Positions 44,624 to 53,920 of a DNA stretch of 64,000 nucleotides are shown piece after piece. Within the stretch, counting starts at the first letter, position 1. Each line of letters opens with the position of its first letter. The stretch is taken from NCBI GenBank assembly GCA_013036995.1, contig JAAOXG010000041.1:89643-153642 (forward strand), read 5' to 3'. Under the pieces are notes generated by a model, which was not told the origin of the DNA, made no database searches, and was given only the letters and a program-made list of their open reading frames with translations. The position numbers and the translations under genes are program-made. The stretch is from Lacrimispora defluvii. Lineage in GTDB: Bacteria; Bacillota; Clostridia; Lachnospirales; Lachnospiraceae.

Positions 44624-45493
44624 GTGTCACCTGCCACAATGAATAACTATGAAAAACGGGGATATCTAAACAGCAATTTTAAGCTGTTCCACCTTATGGA
44701 CGAAGGTAAGCAGAGCTATGATTACCACTATCATGATTTTGATAAAATTATAATTTTTATCCAGGGATCTGTTACATACCGGATTGAGGGCTGCGCCTAT
44801 TCTCTGGAACCATATGACATCATACTGGTAAGTCATAACGACATACACCGGCCGGATATAGCAGCACACATTCCATACGAACGAATCATTGTCTATCTTT
44901 CACCTGGATTTTTAAACGCATACCAGTCAGATGACTATGATTTAAGCGCCTGCTTTCAAAAATCCAGAGAGCTCCATTCCCATGTACTGAGAATCCACTC
45001 CATGGAAAAGAGCAGTTTGTACCGGACATTAACCAATCTGGAATATGCCTGCACCCATGACGGCTATGCAAAAGAGTTATACTGCCAGGTAGTCTTCCTC
45101 GAATTTATGATTCAGTTAAACCGTGCCTCTCTGACAAACAGAGTCCAGTATCTGCCACCGTCTACCGGAGATGCCAGAATCTTAAGTATTATGGATCACA
45201 TTAACAGCCACCTGACAGAAGACATGACTGTGGATTTAATCGCAGAATCTTTTTTTATCAGCCGCTATCATCTGATGCATCTTTTTAAAGAAGAGACAGG
45301 CTATACCCTCTTTGATTATATTACGGAAAAGCGCCTTCTGCTGGCAAGAGAACGCCTAAGAACCGGCATCTCCGTTACCGATGTATGTTTCTCCTGCGGA
45401 TTTAAAAATTATTCTACGTTCTCCAGAGCTTACAAAAATAAGTTTCATATATCCCCTTCAGAGACCATAAAAGAGGATACCATTTTATTATAA
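44624..45493 (+). CDS. AraC family transcriptional regulator
   Basis: About 289 residues. An N-terminal cupin (YDYHYHDFDKIIIFIQGSV, YDIILVSHNDIH) is followed by the AraC HTH pair (MTVDLIAESFFISRYHLMHLF; ISVTDVCFSCGFKNYSTFSRAYK). The start is uncertain: GTG 44624 is very close to GGAAGGGAG, while ATG 44639 is 14 bases from it. It is divergent from the ligase/DapF-like operon across 122 bases and may regulate it. The ligand is unknown. Confidence 0.87.
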   Translation: MSPATMNNYEKRGYLNSNFKLFHLMDEGKQSYDYHYHDFDKIIIFIQGSVTYRIEGCAYSLEPYDIILVSHNDIHRPDIAAHIPYERIIVYLSPGFLNAYQSDDYDLSACFQKSRELHSHVLRIHSMEKSSLYRTLTNLEYACTHDGYAKELYCQVVFLEFMIQLNRASLTNRVQYLPPSTGDARILSIMDHINSHLTEDMTVDLIAESFFISRYHLMHLFKEETGYTLFDYITEKRLLLARERLRTGISVTDVCFSCGFKNYSTFSRAYKNKFHISPSETIKEDTILL

Positions 45494-45511
45494 TATAACT
45501 GCCAGATATAA

Positions 45512-45556
45512 AAGATGCGCATGAATCCGGTCATTTGCCAGATTCATGCGCATCTT
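45512..45556. terminator. Bidirectional terminator
   Basis: A perfect 15-bp stem (AGATGCGCATGAATC ... GATTCATGCGCATCT) with 13-base loop lies between the convergent AraC and polymerase genes. The flanking T-runs are short. Confidence 0.75.
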
Positions 45557-45572
45557 CATAAGAGTATTCTTT

Positions 45573-46865
45573 TTATTCATGCCTTCCGTTATTCTTCCAA
45601 GAACAGAACACATATAATGCACCAGTCAGTGCGAAATAAAACCAGGTTGCAGGGTTACTGTACCAGGTTGTAAAAAATGACAGAATTAAATACATGGCGA
45701 ACTGGGCATAAAACAGATAGCCGATTGGATTCCTCACCCGCTTTACAAGCCGCATCAGGTAAAATGCCACTGCACCCAGGATACAGCTGAACAAAATGAC
45801 TCCGACGATACCAAAATCATAGAAGGAATCGTAAAAAAGAGTCACAGTAGTCAGTTCTTCTTTGGTCACGTAAATAGGAAAATCCACCAAAGCAGGTACC
45901 AGGAATTTTAATCCGGAAAGCGCCCATAAAGGAAACAGCATTCTAAGTCCAAAGGTATGGGAAGGAAGCCATTCCACCAGGCAGTTAAAATTGTCATAGT
46001 TATTGGCAATATACATGTACGGCTGTGTGATGAAAATAGGCATCTGACTGTATTTCATCTGAAAAATACCGTTTAAGTAGGTAACATCATGACCTCTTGC
46101 TATGGTAAGTATCACATAAATAGGAAGCATTCCAAGCAAAAGCCCCACTCCGTATATGATCTTCAGCCTGTGTTCCATGGCAATATAGGTAAGAATCGCC
46201 AGACCTACAGCCAGGATCAGCTGAAAACGGGAAACACATAAAACCGGAATCGCACAGGCGACTAAAACCATGAGCACAGTAAGTATCAGCCTGACTCCGT
46301 TTCGTCCCTGCTCAATGCTGAAATACAGCACAGAAAGAGCCGGTACCAGAACGCAGGATACAGTAAAATAATGAATTCCTGTAATATGGAATGTGGAATA
46401 GGCATGAGGCATTCCCTTAATGAAAAATGGGATAAATCCCAGTACAGCAGCCTCAATTAAAAATGCGCCAAGGGACAGTACCGTGGTCAGCAGCATAGCC
46501 AGAAAAAGAGGTTTTTCGTATCCTTTAAAACTAAACCAGCTGGAACGCTGTCCTCCTGCAGAGCCCTGTGTTCGGATCATGAATTCAAAGGTCATATAAA
46601 AACCTAAGTATGCCACCAGAAAACAAAGCCAGGTAATGATACTCCAATCAGAAGAAAGCTGAGAAAGCTTTAAGCAGGCAACGCCCTCTCCGCCTACCCA
46701 GAACAAGGAAAACAATCCCCTTAAATGAATGATATTCTCCGTTCTCCTGTAATCATACCAGTAGAGAAAGAGTGCCGCAAGCATGAGGATTAAACCGGAA
46801 AGCCAATAATAACCGGCTCTTGCAAATAGATAAGATGCTGCATAACTGATCAGATAAACGCTCAT
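45573..46865 (-). CDS. O-antigen/oligosaccharide repeat polymerase-like membrane protein
   Basis: 430 residues, about 11-12 membrane segments with one long extracellular loop (about 255-350: IARGHDVTYLNGIFQMKYS ... VTKEELTTVTLFYDSFYDFG), the layout of Wzy-type oligosaccharide repeat unit polymerases. The DSFYDFGIVGV ending of that loop is common in this group. It would join surface polysaccharide repeats outside the membrane. No glycosyltransferase genes lie beside it in the window, so the polysaccharide is not identified. Confidence 0.72.
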   Translation of the reverse strand: MSVYLISYAASYLFARAGYYWLSGLILMLAALFLYWYDYRRTENIIHLRGLFSLFWVGGEGVACLKLSQLSSDWSIITWLCFLVAYLGFYMTFEFMIRTQGSAGGQRSSWFSFKGYEKPLFLAMLLTTVLSLGAFLIEAAVLGFIPFFIKGMPHAYSTFHITGIHYFTVSCVLVPALSVLYFSIEQGRNGVRLILTVLMVLVACAIPVLCVSRFQLILAVGLAILTYIAMEHRLKIIYGVGLLLGMLPIYVILTIARGHDVTYLNGIFQMKYSQMPIFITQPYMYIANNYDNFNCLVEWLPSHTFGLRMLFPLWALSGLKFLVPALVDFPIYVTKEELTTVTLFYDSFYDFGIVGVILFSCILGAVAFYLMRLVKRVRNPIGYLFYAQFAMYLILSFFTTWYSNPATWFYFALTGALYVFCSWKNNGRHE

Positions 46866-46913
46866 CGTAACATATCCCCTTTAGTAAATAATCGCCTTTT
46901 CACATTTTTTCGG

Positions 46914-46950
46914 AAAAAATGCAGCCGCCTTAACGGCAACAGCTGCATTC
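46914..46950 (-). terminator. Terminator of the cdaA-ptsI operon
   Basis: AATGCAGC...GCTGCATT stem with inner GCC/GGC, followed on the minus strand by a six-base U-run, about 17 bases after the ptsI stop. Confidence 0.88.
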
Positions 46951-46966
46951 TTTCCCATTCATTCCA

Positions 46967-48682
46967 TTAGGAACGGCTAATAAAATCTTTCATATAATCT
47001 TCTACTTCTTTTACAGTAACAAAAGTCATGACCTGTTTGGCAACTTCCTTAAGTTCCTGTGTGCTATATCCGGTAATCAGCTTTCTTGCATTTAAAATAG
47101 CAGAAGCACTCATACTGAACTCATTTAAGCCAAATGCCAGAAGAAGGGGGATCAGCATGGGATCGCTTGCAGCTTCTCCACACATACCTACCATAATTCC
47201 TTCTTTTCTTCCGCACTCAATCACATGGCTAATGCTTCTTAAAACAGCCGGATTAAGAGGTGAGTAAAGGTAGGATACCTTGTCATTACCACGGTCTACA
47301 GACATGGTGTACTGTGTCAGATCGTTGGTTCCAATACTGAAGAAATCAACTTCTTTTGCAAATGCATCTGCCATCAGCGAAGCTGCCGCTGTTTCCACCA
47401 TGATTCCCACCTGAATATCTTTTTTATATGAAATGGAGGCTTCATCCAGTTCTTTTTTAATCTCTTCGATCAAAGCCTTTGCTTCCCGGTATTCCTCAAG
47501 ACAGGTTACCATAGGTACCATAATGCGGATATTACCAAATGCGCTGGCTCTTAAAAGTGCCCGAAGCTGGGGACGGTAAACATCATCCTTGCGGTCCAGA
47601 CAGAAACGGATCGCACGATATCCAAGGAATGGATTCTCATCCTTTTCCAGCCCCATATACGGGATCTCTTTGTCTCCGCCGATATCCAGAGTACGGATAA
47701 TTACCGGCTTGCCGTTCATGGCTGACGCTACCTTGCGGTATGCTTCAAACTGTTCCTCTTCCGTAGGCATACTGTTCCGGTCCATAAAAAGGAACTCTGT
47801 CCGGAACAGGCCAACGCCTTCTCCATCATAGTGAAGAACCTTATCCACATCTTCCGGTTTTCCAATGTTGGCAACCAGCTCAATGGTCACTCCATCTTTT
47901 GTCACAGTTGGTTTTCCAATGTACTGTTCCAGTTCTTTCTTTTCCTTTAAGAATGCATCTCTTTTTGCGGTGTACTCTTCTCTTACTGCCTGATCCGGGT
48001 CTGCAAATACCACTCCCTCTGATCCATCTAATATAAGGTCTGTACCGTCTTTAATCTGGCTCATGATGCCATCTAATGCAACAACTGCCGGAATCTCCAG
48101 GGCTCTTGCAAGAATGGCACTGTGTGATGTCTTTCCACCCAGTTCTGTCACAATACCGGTTACATTGGCAGGATTAATTCCAGCTGTCATGGATGGAGTT
48201 AAATCTCTTGCCACAATTACACTTCCAGCCGGAAGAGCTCCGATATCCACGGAACTGACTCCCAGTAATATCTTTTGAATACGGGTCTTAATATCCCTCA
48301 TATCGGTAGCACGCTGCTGCATCAGTTCATCTCCCATGGAGGCAAACATATCTGCATACGTGTTGCATACAGTCTCAATTGCAAATTCGCTGTTAACCAT
48401 CTCCCCGGAAATGGAAGTTTCAATTTCACCTACCAGCATGGGATCTGAAAGCAGCAGAAGATGTCCGTTAAGAATCTCAGCTTCCTTTTCTCCCACTCTT
48501 GTGGCAAGATCCTTTGCCAGAGCGTCTGTTTCCTCCATCGCCTGGTTTACAGCCCTCTGAAAGCGGGCTTTTTCCGCATCCACATCTGTAATTGTGTCTT
48601 TCTTAATCTTCAGTTCTGTCTCTTCTACGATAACGGCTTTCCCAATTCCGATTCCCGCAGATGCGCTTGTTCCTTTAAACAT
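46967..48682 (-). CDS. ptsI: PTS enzyme I (phosphoenolpyruvate-protein phosphotransferase)
   Basis: 571 residues from ATG 48682 (AAGGAGGA just upstream), the full family length. The active His lies in ELGGKTSHSAILAR (about residue 187), the PEP-binding domain holds GVGLFRTEFLFM and GIMVETAAA, and the catalytic Cys is in VGMCGEAASDP (about residue 500). It passes phosphate from PEP to HPr in the cytoplasm to start sugar uptake. The gene follows ptsH by 34 bp. Confidence 0.97.
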   Translation of the reverse strand: MFKGTSASAGIGIGKAVIVEETELKIKKDTITDVDAEKARFQRAVNQAMEETDALAKDLATRVGEKEAEILNGHLLLLSDPMLVGEIETSISGEMVNSEFAIETVCNTYADMFASMGDELMQQRATDMRDIKTRIQKILLGVSSVDIGALPAGSVIVARDLTPSMTAGINPANVTGIVTELGGKTSHSAILARALEIPAVVALDGIMSQIKDGTDLILDGSEGVVFADPDQAVREEYTAKRDAFLKEKKELEQYIGKPTVTKDGVTIELVANIGKPEDVDKVLHYDGEGVGLFRTEFLFMDRNSMPTEEEQFEAYRKVASAMNGKPVIIRTLDIGGDKEIPYMGLEKDENPFLGYRAIRFCLDRKDDVYRPQLRALLRASAFGNIRIMVPMVTCLEEYREAKALIEEIKKELDEASISYKKDIQVGIMVETAAASLMADAFAKEVDFFSIGTNDLTQYTMSVDRGNDKVSYLYSPLNPAVLRSISHVIECGRKEGIMVGMCGEAASDPMLIPLLLAFGLNEFSMSASAILNARKLITGYSTQELKEVAKQVMTFVTVKEVEDYMKDFISRS

Positions 48683-48716
48683 AAAATCCTCCTTATTAAT
48701 TAAAAAATGATAAAAT

Positions 48717-48980
48717 CTATTCGCCAAGGCCCCCCTCAACAGCCTTGATCATGGTAGCCAGAGCTTCCTCTTCATCTGCTCCCTCACAGACAAAGGTAAT
48801 CTCATCGCCGCTTTTTACGCAGGCTCCCAACACGCTGAGTACACTCTTTGCATTGGCAGTGGTGTTCTTAAAACGAAAACTCACCACTGAATTAAAGTTC
48901 ATGGCTTCCCTACAAAGAATCCCTGCCGGTCTAAGGTGCAGACCGGTAGGATTCTTTATAACAACTTTAGCACTGACCAT
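48717..48980 (-). CDS. ptsH: Phosphocarrier protein HPr
   Basis: 87 residues from ATG 48980, selected for GGAGG 8 bases upstream. The phosphorylated His is in PTGLHLRPAG (about residue 15), and the regulatory Ser region is NAKSVLSVLGA (about residue 46). It carries phosphate from enzyme I to the sugar-specific PTS proteins; Ser phosphorylation by HPr kinase controls catabolite repression in Firmicutes. The gene follows cdaR by 45 bp. Confidence 0.95.
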   Translation of the reverse strand: MVSAKVVIKNPTGLHLRPAGILCREAMNFNSVVSFRFKNTTANAKSVLSVLGACVKSGDEITFVCEGADEEEALATMIKAVEGGLGE

Positions 48981-49025
48981 ACTGAATTCCTCCAACTTTT
49001 CTTCATAATACCTCGAAAGGACTTT

Positions 49026-50330
49026 TTACTGTGACGCACTTTCTGATGTGCTTGACACAGTGGTTTCCTGCGTCTGTGCAGGTCCCGTGTGCTCCATGGC
49101 TACCGTTACATTAAAAGGTGTGTAAACGGTAATCTCAAACCCTTCTGCAATTTCAAAATGAAGCTGTCCGGGATACGTGCCTGGATTCAGATCAGAGACT
49201 TCAAGTACTGCATTTAGATTTTCTTCTTTCAATGCATCTAAGTCTTCTTTGAGCCCCTTTACGGTAACATCACAGGTCTGTTTATCAAAACTATAACTGT
49301 AATCCGCAGACATGCCCTTTTTATCAAGTTCATTCAGCTGAAGGGTAAATACTCGGGTGGTCAGCGGCTCCACCTTCAGCTTAACGGATACATCTTTATA
49401 TTTATCACCTGCAAGGGTGGTATTCGGCGGCAGATACTGGCTTAAATCCAGCTGTACCACTTTATCCTTTGTGGCACCGTCAATATTAAGTTTATCAGAA
49501 GATACTGCAATGGACGTAAGAGAGGCAAGCACCGATTTGGTCCCTACCACTGAAACAGACTTTACCTCTGTCTCAAGTCCTGTATAACGGTATCCCTTGG
49601 CAACCTGACCCGTAACCTCATAATTAAGAGGGAGCTCCTTTGCCTTCAGCATCTGGACATAATAATCAATCTCCGGTTTATTTACAGTTACCTTGTTTGC
49701 AAGATCCAGCTTATTGCCATTTGCATCATAAAAAACAGGGGCTCCAGAGGAACTGAAATCCGAACTCACATTACTGCCTATCTGGATCTCAACTCCCATG
49801 TGATTAATCAGTCCAATTACCGATTCCGGTCCTTCCACCGTTACATTATCCGGTACCAGATTAATGGTACCAGGTCTGTAACCCTCTTTCCCTGATCCTT
49901 TGGTATCCACCTGCAAATCAAACTTTTTGGTCTGCAACTGCTCCGCTTTAATCCGGATTACCATGGGCTTTGCCGTAATGGTATCGCTTTTTACCAGACT
50001 TTCTTTATCTTTATTGATCTCTACTGTAATAGGAATTGCACCAGTTACATTATAATCCTTTAAATCAACGTATGCATGAAAGTCTGATGCTTTTACCAGA
50101 GAACGGTCTCTGGTTCTCACCTGATAGCTGACTGCCACAACATCCTTGCCATCAATTTCATAGGTTAAGTTTGCCGCTTTTAAAGCTTCCTCGTTACGGA
50201 CTTCAACCGGAACAAGCTGGGAGTCGTTAATGACCGGGTTTGATATATTCACCACCGCCATCCAAACTCCAAGTGCAAGCACCAGCGACGCAACTTTCAG
50301 TCCAAGGTTATTTAACAGCTTTTCCTTCAT
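49026..50330 (-). CDS. cdaR: CdaR, YbbR-domain regulator of diadenylate cyclase
   Basis: 434 residues. One N-terminal membrane helix (NNLGLKVASLVLALGVWMAV) anchors about four extracellular YbbR repeats of roughly 80 residues each (openings such as VEVRNEEALKAANLTYE and LPLNYEVTGQVAKGYRYTG). The C-terminus is a Ser/Thr-rich tail. CdaR controls CdaA activity at the membrane. Its start overlaps cdaA by 23 bp, as is usual for the pair. Confidence 0.92.
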   Translation of the reverse strand: MKEKLLNNLGLKVASLVLALGVWMAVVNISNPVINDSQLVPVEVRNEEALKAANLTYEIDGKDVVAVSYQVRTRDRSLVKASDFHAYVDLKDYNVTGAIPITVEINKDKESLVKSDTITAKPMVIRIKAEQLQTKKFDLQVDTKGSGKEGYRPGTINLVPDNVTVEGPESVIGLINHMGVEIQIGSNVSSDFSSSGAPVFYDANGNKLDLANKVTVNKPEIDYYVQMLKAKELPLNYEVTGQVAKGYRYTGLETEVKSVSVVGTKSVLASLTSIAVSSDKLNIDGATKDKVVQLDLSQYLPPNTTLAGDKYKDVSVKLKVEPLTTRVFTLQLNELDKKGMSADYSYSFDKQTCDVTVKGLKEDLDALKEENLNAVLEVSDLNPGTYPGQLHFEIAEGFEITVYTPFNVTVAMEHTGPAQTQETTVSSTSESASQ

Positions 50331-51180
50331 TCTTACGCCTTCCCTTCAAAATCCTGAACCTGCTTCCTTCCTCTCCCGCCTGCTTAACTCCTGCCAGAAT
50401 GGTTCTCAGCATATCTGCATCTGCGATCCGCTTTAATCCTCCCTCTAACGCAACCGTTACCCGTCCTGTTTCCTCTGAAACCACGATGGTCAGGCTGTCA
50501 CTGACTTCACTGACTCCAACCGCTGCCCTGTGTCTGGTTCCCAGATCCTTACTGATGGTCATGTTATCAGACAGAGGAAGATAACAGGTCGCTGCTGCTA
50601 CCCGGTTCCCCCGGACAACTACAGCACCGTCATGAAGAGGGGTATTATGCTCGAAGATGTTAATAAGAAGCTGGCTGCTGACAACACCGCCCACTTCGAT
50701 TCCAGTTCGTTCAATCTCTTTTAAGGAATCGCTTCGTTCAATTACAATCAGGGCTCCTGTCTTAACTTTCGCCATCTCAAAGGTGGCTTTCACCAGTTCA
50801 TTAATTGTCTTATCAGTAAATCCGGAATTGTCTCTTCCATCGTCAAACGTAAGAATTCCGGTAAATGGATTCTTGCTTCCCAGCTGTTCAAGCACCTTGC
50901 GAAGTTCCGGCTGGAAGATCACAATTACCATGGTTACTGCAGGAGCAGCAATCTTATTGAGTATCCAGAAAATATTATCCAATCGGAAAACGTAAGCAAA
51001 GACATAGAATACAAAGATTACTATGATCCCCTTTAACAGGGTCCAGGCTCTTGTATTCATAATCCAGGTCAGAAGCTCATACAGCAAAACAGCTATGATA
51101 ATAATCTCAACCAGATTTGTCTTTGAAATTCTGGGAAGGAATGATACCCAGGAATACATCTTATCTAAAAAATTTGCCAT
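50308..51180 (-). CDS. cdaA: Diadenylate cyclase CdaA
   Basis: 290 residues from ATG 51180 (GGAGG 8 bases upstream). Three N-terminal membrane helices are followed by the DAC domain with the catalytic motifs HDGAVVV and GTRHRAAVG. It makes c-di-AMP from two ATP, a signal for potassium and osmolyte control and wall homeostasis. A c-di-AMP-binding BusR-like regulator is encoded at 63254. glmM, often third in this operon, is not here; ptsH and ptsI follow instead. Confidence 0.95.
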   Translation of the reverse strand: MANFLDKMYSWVSFLPRISKTNLVEIIIIAVLLYELLTWIMNTRAWTLLKGIIVIFVFYVFAYVFRLDNIFWILNKIAAPAVTMVIVIFQPELRKVLEQLGSKNPFTGILTFDDGRDNSGFTDKTINELVKATFEMAKVKTGALIVIERSDSLKEIERTGIEVGGVVSSQLLINIFEHNTPLHDGAVVVRGNRVAAATCYLPLSDNMTISKDLGTRHRAAVGVSEVSDSLTIVVSEETGRVTVALEGGLKRIADADMLRTILAGVKQAGEEGSRFRILKGRRKNEGKAVK

Positions 51181-51206
51181 GTGATCCACCTCCCTTTTTG
51201 TTCTTC

Positions 51207-52154
51207 TTACCTTTGCGGTCTCTGGAGCTTTCTGGCATTTATTTTTTGAACTTTTACATCAGGGGTGCTGACTGTCAGCTTCGGAACCGCCTTGACATAA
51301 TAATAATAGTCATCATCTTCAAACTGTACGTACTCCGTACGCGTATAATCCACTGTAAAAACGAAAAAAGTATAAATCCCGGCCAGTATCAGGGAAACAA
51401 GCACTCCTACAAAGAGCCCAAGTACCGATACCGACACATCTGCTGTGATATCCCCGATGAAAATAACACTAAGCTGTACAATTGTTCCGGCAATAATGGC
51501 CACTACCCAGGAATAATCCATAGACAGCCCTTTGATTATCACCACAATTAACAGTGCCAAAACAAAAGCAAGCACCATAATTAACATCAGTTTATTGGCC
51601 AGCAGACTTTTCATCAGCTGCATGAACTTCTGCATCTCATCCGTGGATAAATCATTGGTCAAAACTCCTGCATTCTGTTTTACATACAGAAGGGTAAAAT
51701 AGATAAAAACTCCGCATCCCACCGGGATTACGGAAACAATTCCTCCGGAAAGCCCTACAATCAGAGGTATCGCATAGGGTATCTTTAACAGGAAAAATAC
51801 CGGTGTCAATACCAGAAGATAGCTGTCTCCCGGCTGGAAACCATAATACAAAAGTCCAACCACCAGTATAAACACAGCCATAACCAGAGTAACCTCCAGT
51901 GAAATACCTGATAAATGGGCGAGCATAAAGCTGGCTGCCACAAAAGAAATGGCTCCATAAGGCAGAAATGAGCAGACTAAAGCCAGAACCAGTGGTATAA
52001 ACGGTTCTGTCAGCTTCGTCATAAATCCAATATTCTTGTTCATCAATGAAAATGCCAGGAAACTGAATATAAACTTGATAACAGGAGTGATATAGATTCC
52101 ATACCTTGCATAAAACTCTTTCAATCGTTCTCTTAACACAAGAAGGCCCATCAT
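51207..52154 (-). CDS. Polytopic membrane protein of unknown function
   Basis: 315 residues with about nine to ten hydrophobic segments, a central soluble stretch (NDLSTDEMQKFMQLMKSLL) and a charged C-terminal tail after FEDDDYYYYVKAVPKL. No family recognised beyond a conserved hypothetical type seen near cdaA in Lachnospiraceae. It is 26 bp upstream of cdaA and overlaps the preceding small membrane protein by 4 bp, so it is in the same transcript and may take part in c-di-AMP or envelope control. Not assigned further. Confidence 0.7.
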   Translation of the reverse strand: MMGLLVLRERLKEFYARYGIYITPVIKFIFSFLAFSLMNKNIGFMTKLTEPFIPLVLALVCSFLPYGAISFVAASFMLAHLSGISLEVTLVMAVFILVVGLLYYGFQPGDSYLLVLTPVFFLLKIPYAIPLIVGLSGGIVSVIPVGCGVFIYFTLLYVKQNAGVLTNDLSTDEMQKFMQLMKSLLANKLMLIMVLAFVLALLIVVIIKGLSMDYSWVVAIIAGTIVQLSVIFIGDITADVSVSVLGLFVGVLVSLILAGIYTFFVFTVDYTRTEYVQFEDDDYYYYVKAVPKLTVSTPDVKVQKINARKLQRPQR

Positions 52155-52579
52155 GATGTACGCCCTCCTTTTATTCTTTTTATTGATCTGGTGTTTCCAT
52201 CATAGCGCTTGTCCAGTCTCTTTAATTTTGCCAGATAAACCTTCATTCCCCGGCTTGCATATTCGTAACGCTTCATATATATATAGATGCTGATCCCAAG
52301 ATATACCGCAAGACCGACTGCATAAAAGATACCAATTCTGATTCCCGTTCCTGTCAGGCTCTTTAAATCCATGGTATTCAGCCACCGCTCCATGTAATAA
52401 AGTCCCCATAAAAGAAGGCAGGATAAAAAACTAAAGGTGTAGCTGAAAAAGGAGCGGAACAGCTTGCTGCTGACATAGTCACTTTTGAAGTACCGGTTAA
52501 TCGGAAATATTCTCTTACCTTCATGTTTCTCAAACATTGCGAGATTCGTCATGATTTTAATTTTTTCTTCACTCAGCAT
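52151..52579 (-). CDS. Small membrane protein of unknown function
   Basis: 142 residues. A soluble N-terminus of about 45 residues, two membrane helices (FFSYTFSFLSCLLLWGLYYM; IRIGIFYAVGLAVYLGISIYIY) and a strongly basic C-terminus (RLDKRYDGNTRSIKRIKGG). First gene of the operon leading to cdaA. No family recognised. Confidence 0.65.
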   Translation of the reverse strand: MLSEEKIKIMTNLAMFEKHEGKRIFPINRYFKSDYVSSKLFRSFFSYTFSFLSCLLLWGLYYMERWLNTMDLKSLTGTGIRIGIFYAVGLAVYLGISIYIYMKRYEYASRGMKVYLAKLKRLDKRYDGNTRSIKRIKGGRTS

Positions 52580-52670
52580 ATAGTCTCCTCACTATACCAT
52601 AAGATATCACCCTATTATAGCATAGAACCTTTTACTTTGCGAGCTTTTAAGGAATTTTTTATTTTTCAGA

Positions 52671-52701
52671 AAAAAAGCACAGCATGCCTGCTGCGCTTTT
52701 T
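52671..52701 (-). terminator. Terminator of the MacAB-like operon
   Basis: AAAAAGC-CAGCA-TGCC-TGCTG-GCTTTTT, overlapping the stop codon of the last permease gene, with U-rich 3' end on the minus strand. Confidence 0.85.
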
Positions 52702-53911
52702 ACTCATATCGTAAGGCCTCAATGGGATCTTTCCCTGCCGCTTTGGATGCCGGGTAAATTCCAAAAAACACACCCACCAGCGCAGAAAATCCAACCGCAA
52801 TAATAATTACCATTGGTTTGATGACTACAGTCATTCCAAGAAGGGTACCTCCAAGAAAAACAAGTCCTGCTCCCGTTATAACTCCGATGATTCCCCCCAT
52901 TGCAGAAAGTATGGCCGATTCAGTGAGAAACTGGACCATAACATCCCAGGTCTTTGCTCCAAGCGCCTTTCTGATACCGATTTCCCGGGTCCGCTCTGTA
53001 ACAGAAACCAGCATAATATTCATGATTCCGATACCGCCTACCAGAAGGGAAATAGCGGCAATACCTCCTACGGCTGCAGACAGACCACCCATAACCTGGT
53101 CCACGCTTCCCATTTCGCTGGATACGGAATAAAAGGTAACATCTTCTCTCTTTCTATTCTTACTCTTGGCTATATACTGGGAAAAACGGTCAGAAAAAGA
53201 TTTCATATCAGTCCCTTCCTTTGCGTAAAGCCTGATATTGTAAATGGTATCATTGGGCCATACCAGAATAGACACAGGCAGATAACCTTTTTTATTCTCA
53301 CCAGAACCATTTACCATAGCCAGAAAAGGATTTTCTTCCTCGCGGTATACTCCTACCACATCATAATCATCCGTTTCACCATAAATCGTTGTCCGAAAAG
53401 ATTTTCCTACGGCATCCTCCGTGCCAAACAGCTCTTTCGCCCCTTTTGCTTCCAGAACAACATGATTTTTTCTTCCTTTTATATCTCCCTCATTTAAATT
53501 CCTGCCGTATATGATGTTTATCTTATGAACATCGGGATAATTAGAATCAATGCCCTCCATGGCAAATTTTACCTTGTTTCTGCCAAAAACAGCTTCCACA
53601 TTCTGTTGGGAATCACCGTCTATATAAGTGATCTCATCTTTAAAAACTTCCCTGATTCGGTCAATATCATCCACACTGAAATAATCGCTTTGTCTCATTT
53701 CACTGCCGTCAGAGGGCCAGATGTAAACATAAGCCATGGTTGTTCCCACATCTTTATAGATATCAGAAATCATAAACCGCATGGTGTCACCAATGGATAC
53801 AATGGCAATTACCGACCCGATTCCAATGATAATCCCAAGCATGGTAAGAAGAGATCTCATTTTGTTCGCTTTTATGGCATGAACTGCCATCGTCATATTT
53901 TCAAACAGCAT
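52700..53911 (-). CDS. MacB-like ABC transporter permease (FtsX family), second copy
   Basis: 403 residues. One N-terminal membrane helix (KMRSLLTMLGIIIGIGSVIAI), a ~230-residue MacB_PCD extracellular domain, then three C-terminal helices with the FtsX core (GGIGIMNIMLVSVTERTREIGIRKALGA). It is clearly a paralogue of the preceding permease gene (9-bp gap), with long identical stretches near both ends, so the operon arose by tandem duplication. It likely forms a heterodimer with it and takes force from the ATPase. Confidence 0.92.
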   Translation of the reverse strand: MLFENMTMAVHAIKANKMRSLLTMLGIIIGIGSVIAIVSIGDTMRFMISDIYKDVGTTMAYVYIWPSDGSEMRQSDYFSVDDIDRIREVFKDEITYIDGDSQQNVEAVFGRNKVKFAMEGIDSNYPDVHKINIIYGRNLNEGDIKGRKNHVVLEAKGAKELFGTEDAVGKSFRTTIYGETDDYDVVGVYREEENPFLAMVNGSGENKKGYLPVSILVWPNDTIYNIRLYAKEGTDMKSFSDRFSQYIAKSKNRKREDVTFYSVSSEMGSVDQVMGGLSAAVGGIAAISLLVGGIGIMNIMLVSVTERTREIGIRKALGAKTWDVMVQFLTESAILSAMGGIIGVITGAGLVFLGGTLLGMTVVIKPMVIIIAVGFSALVGVFFGIYPASKAAGKDPIEALRYE

Positions 53912-53920
53912 GCTTCCCTC

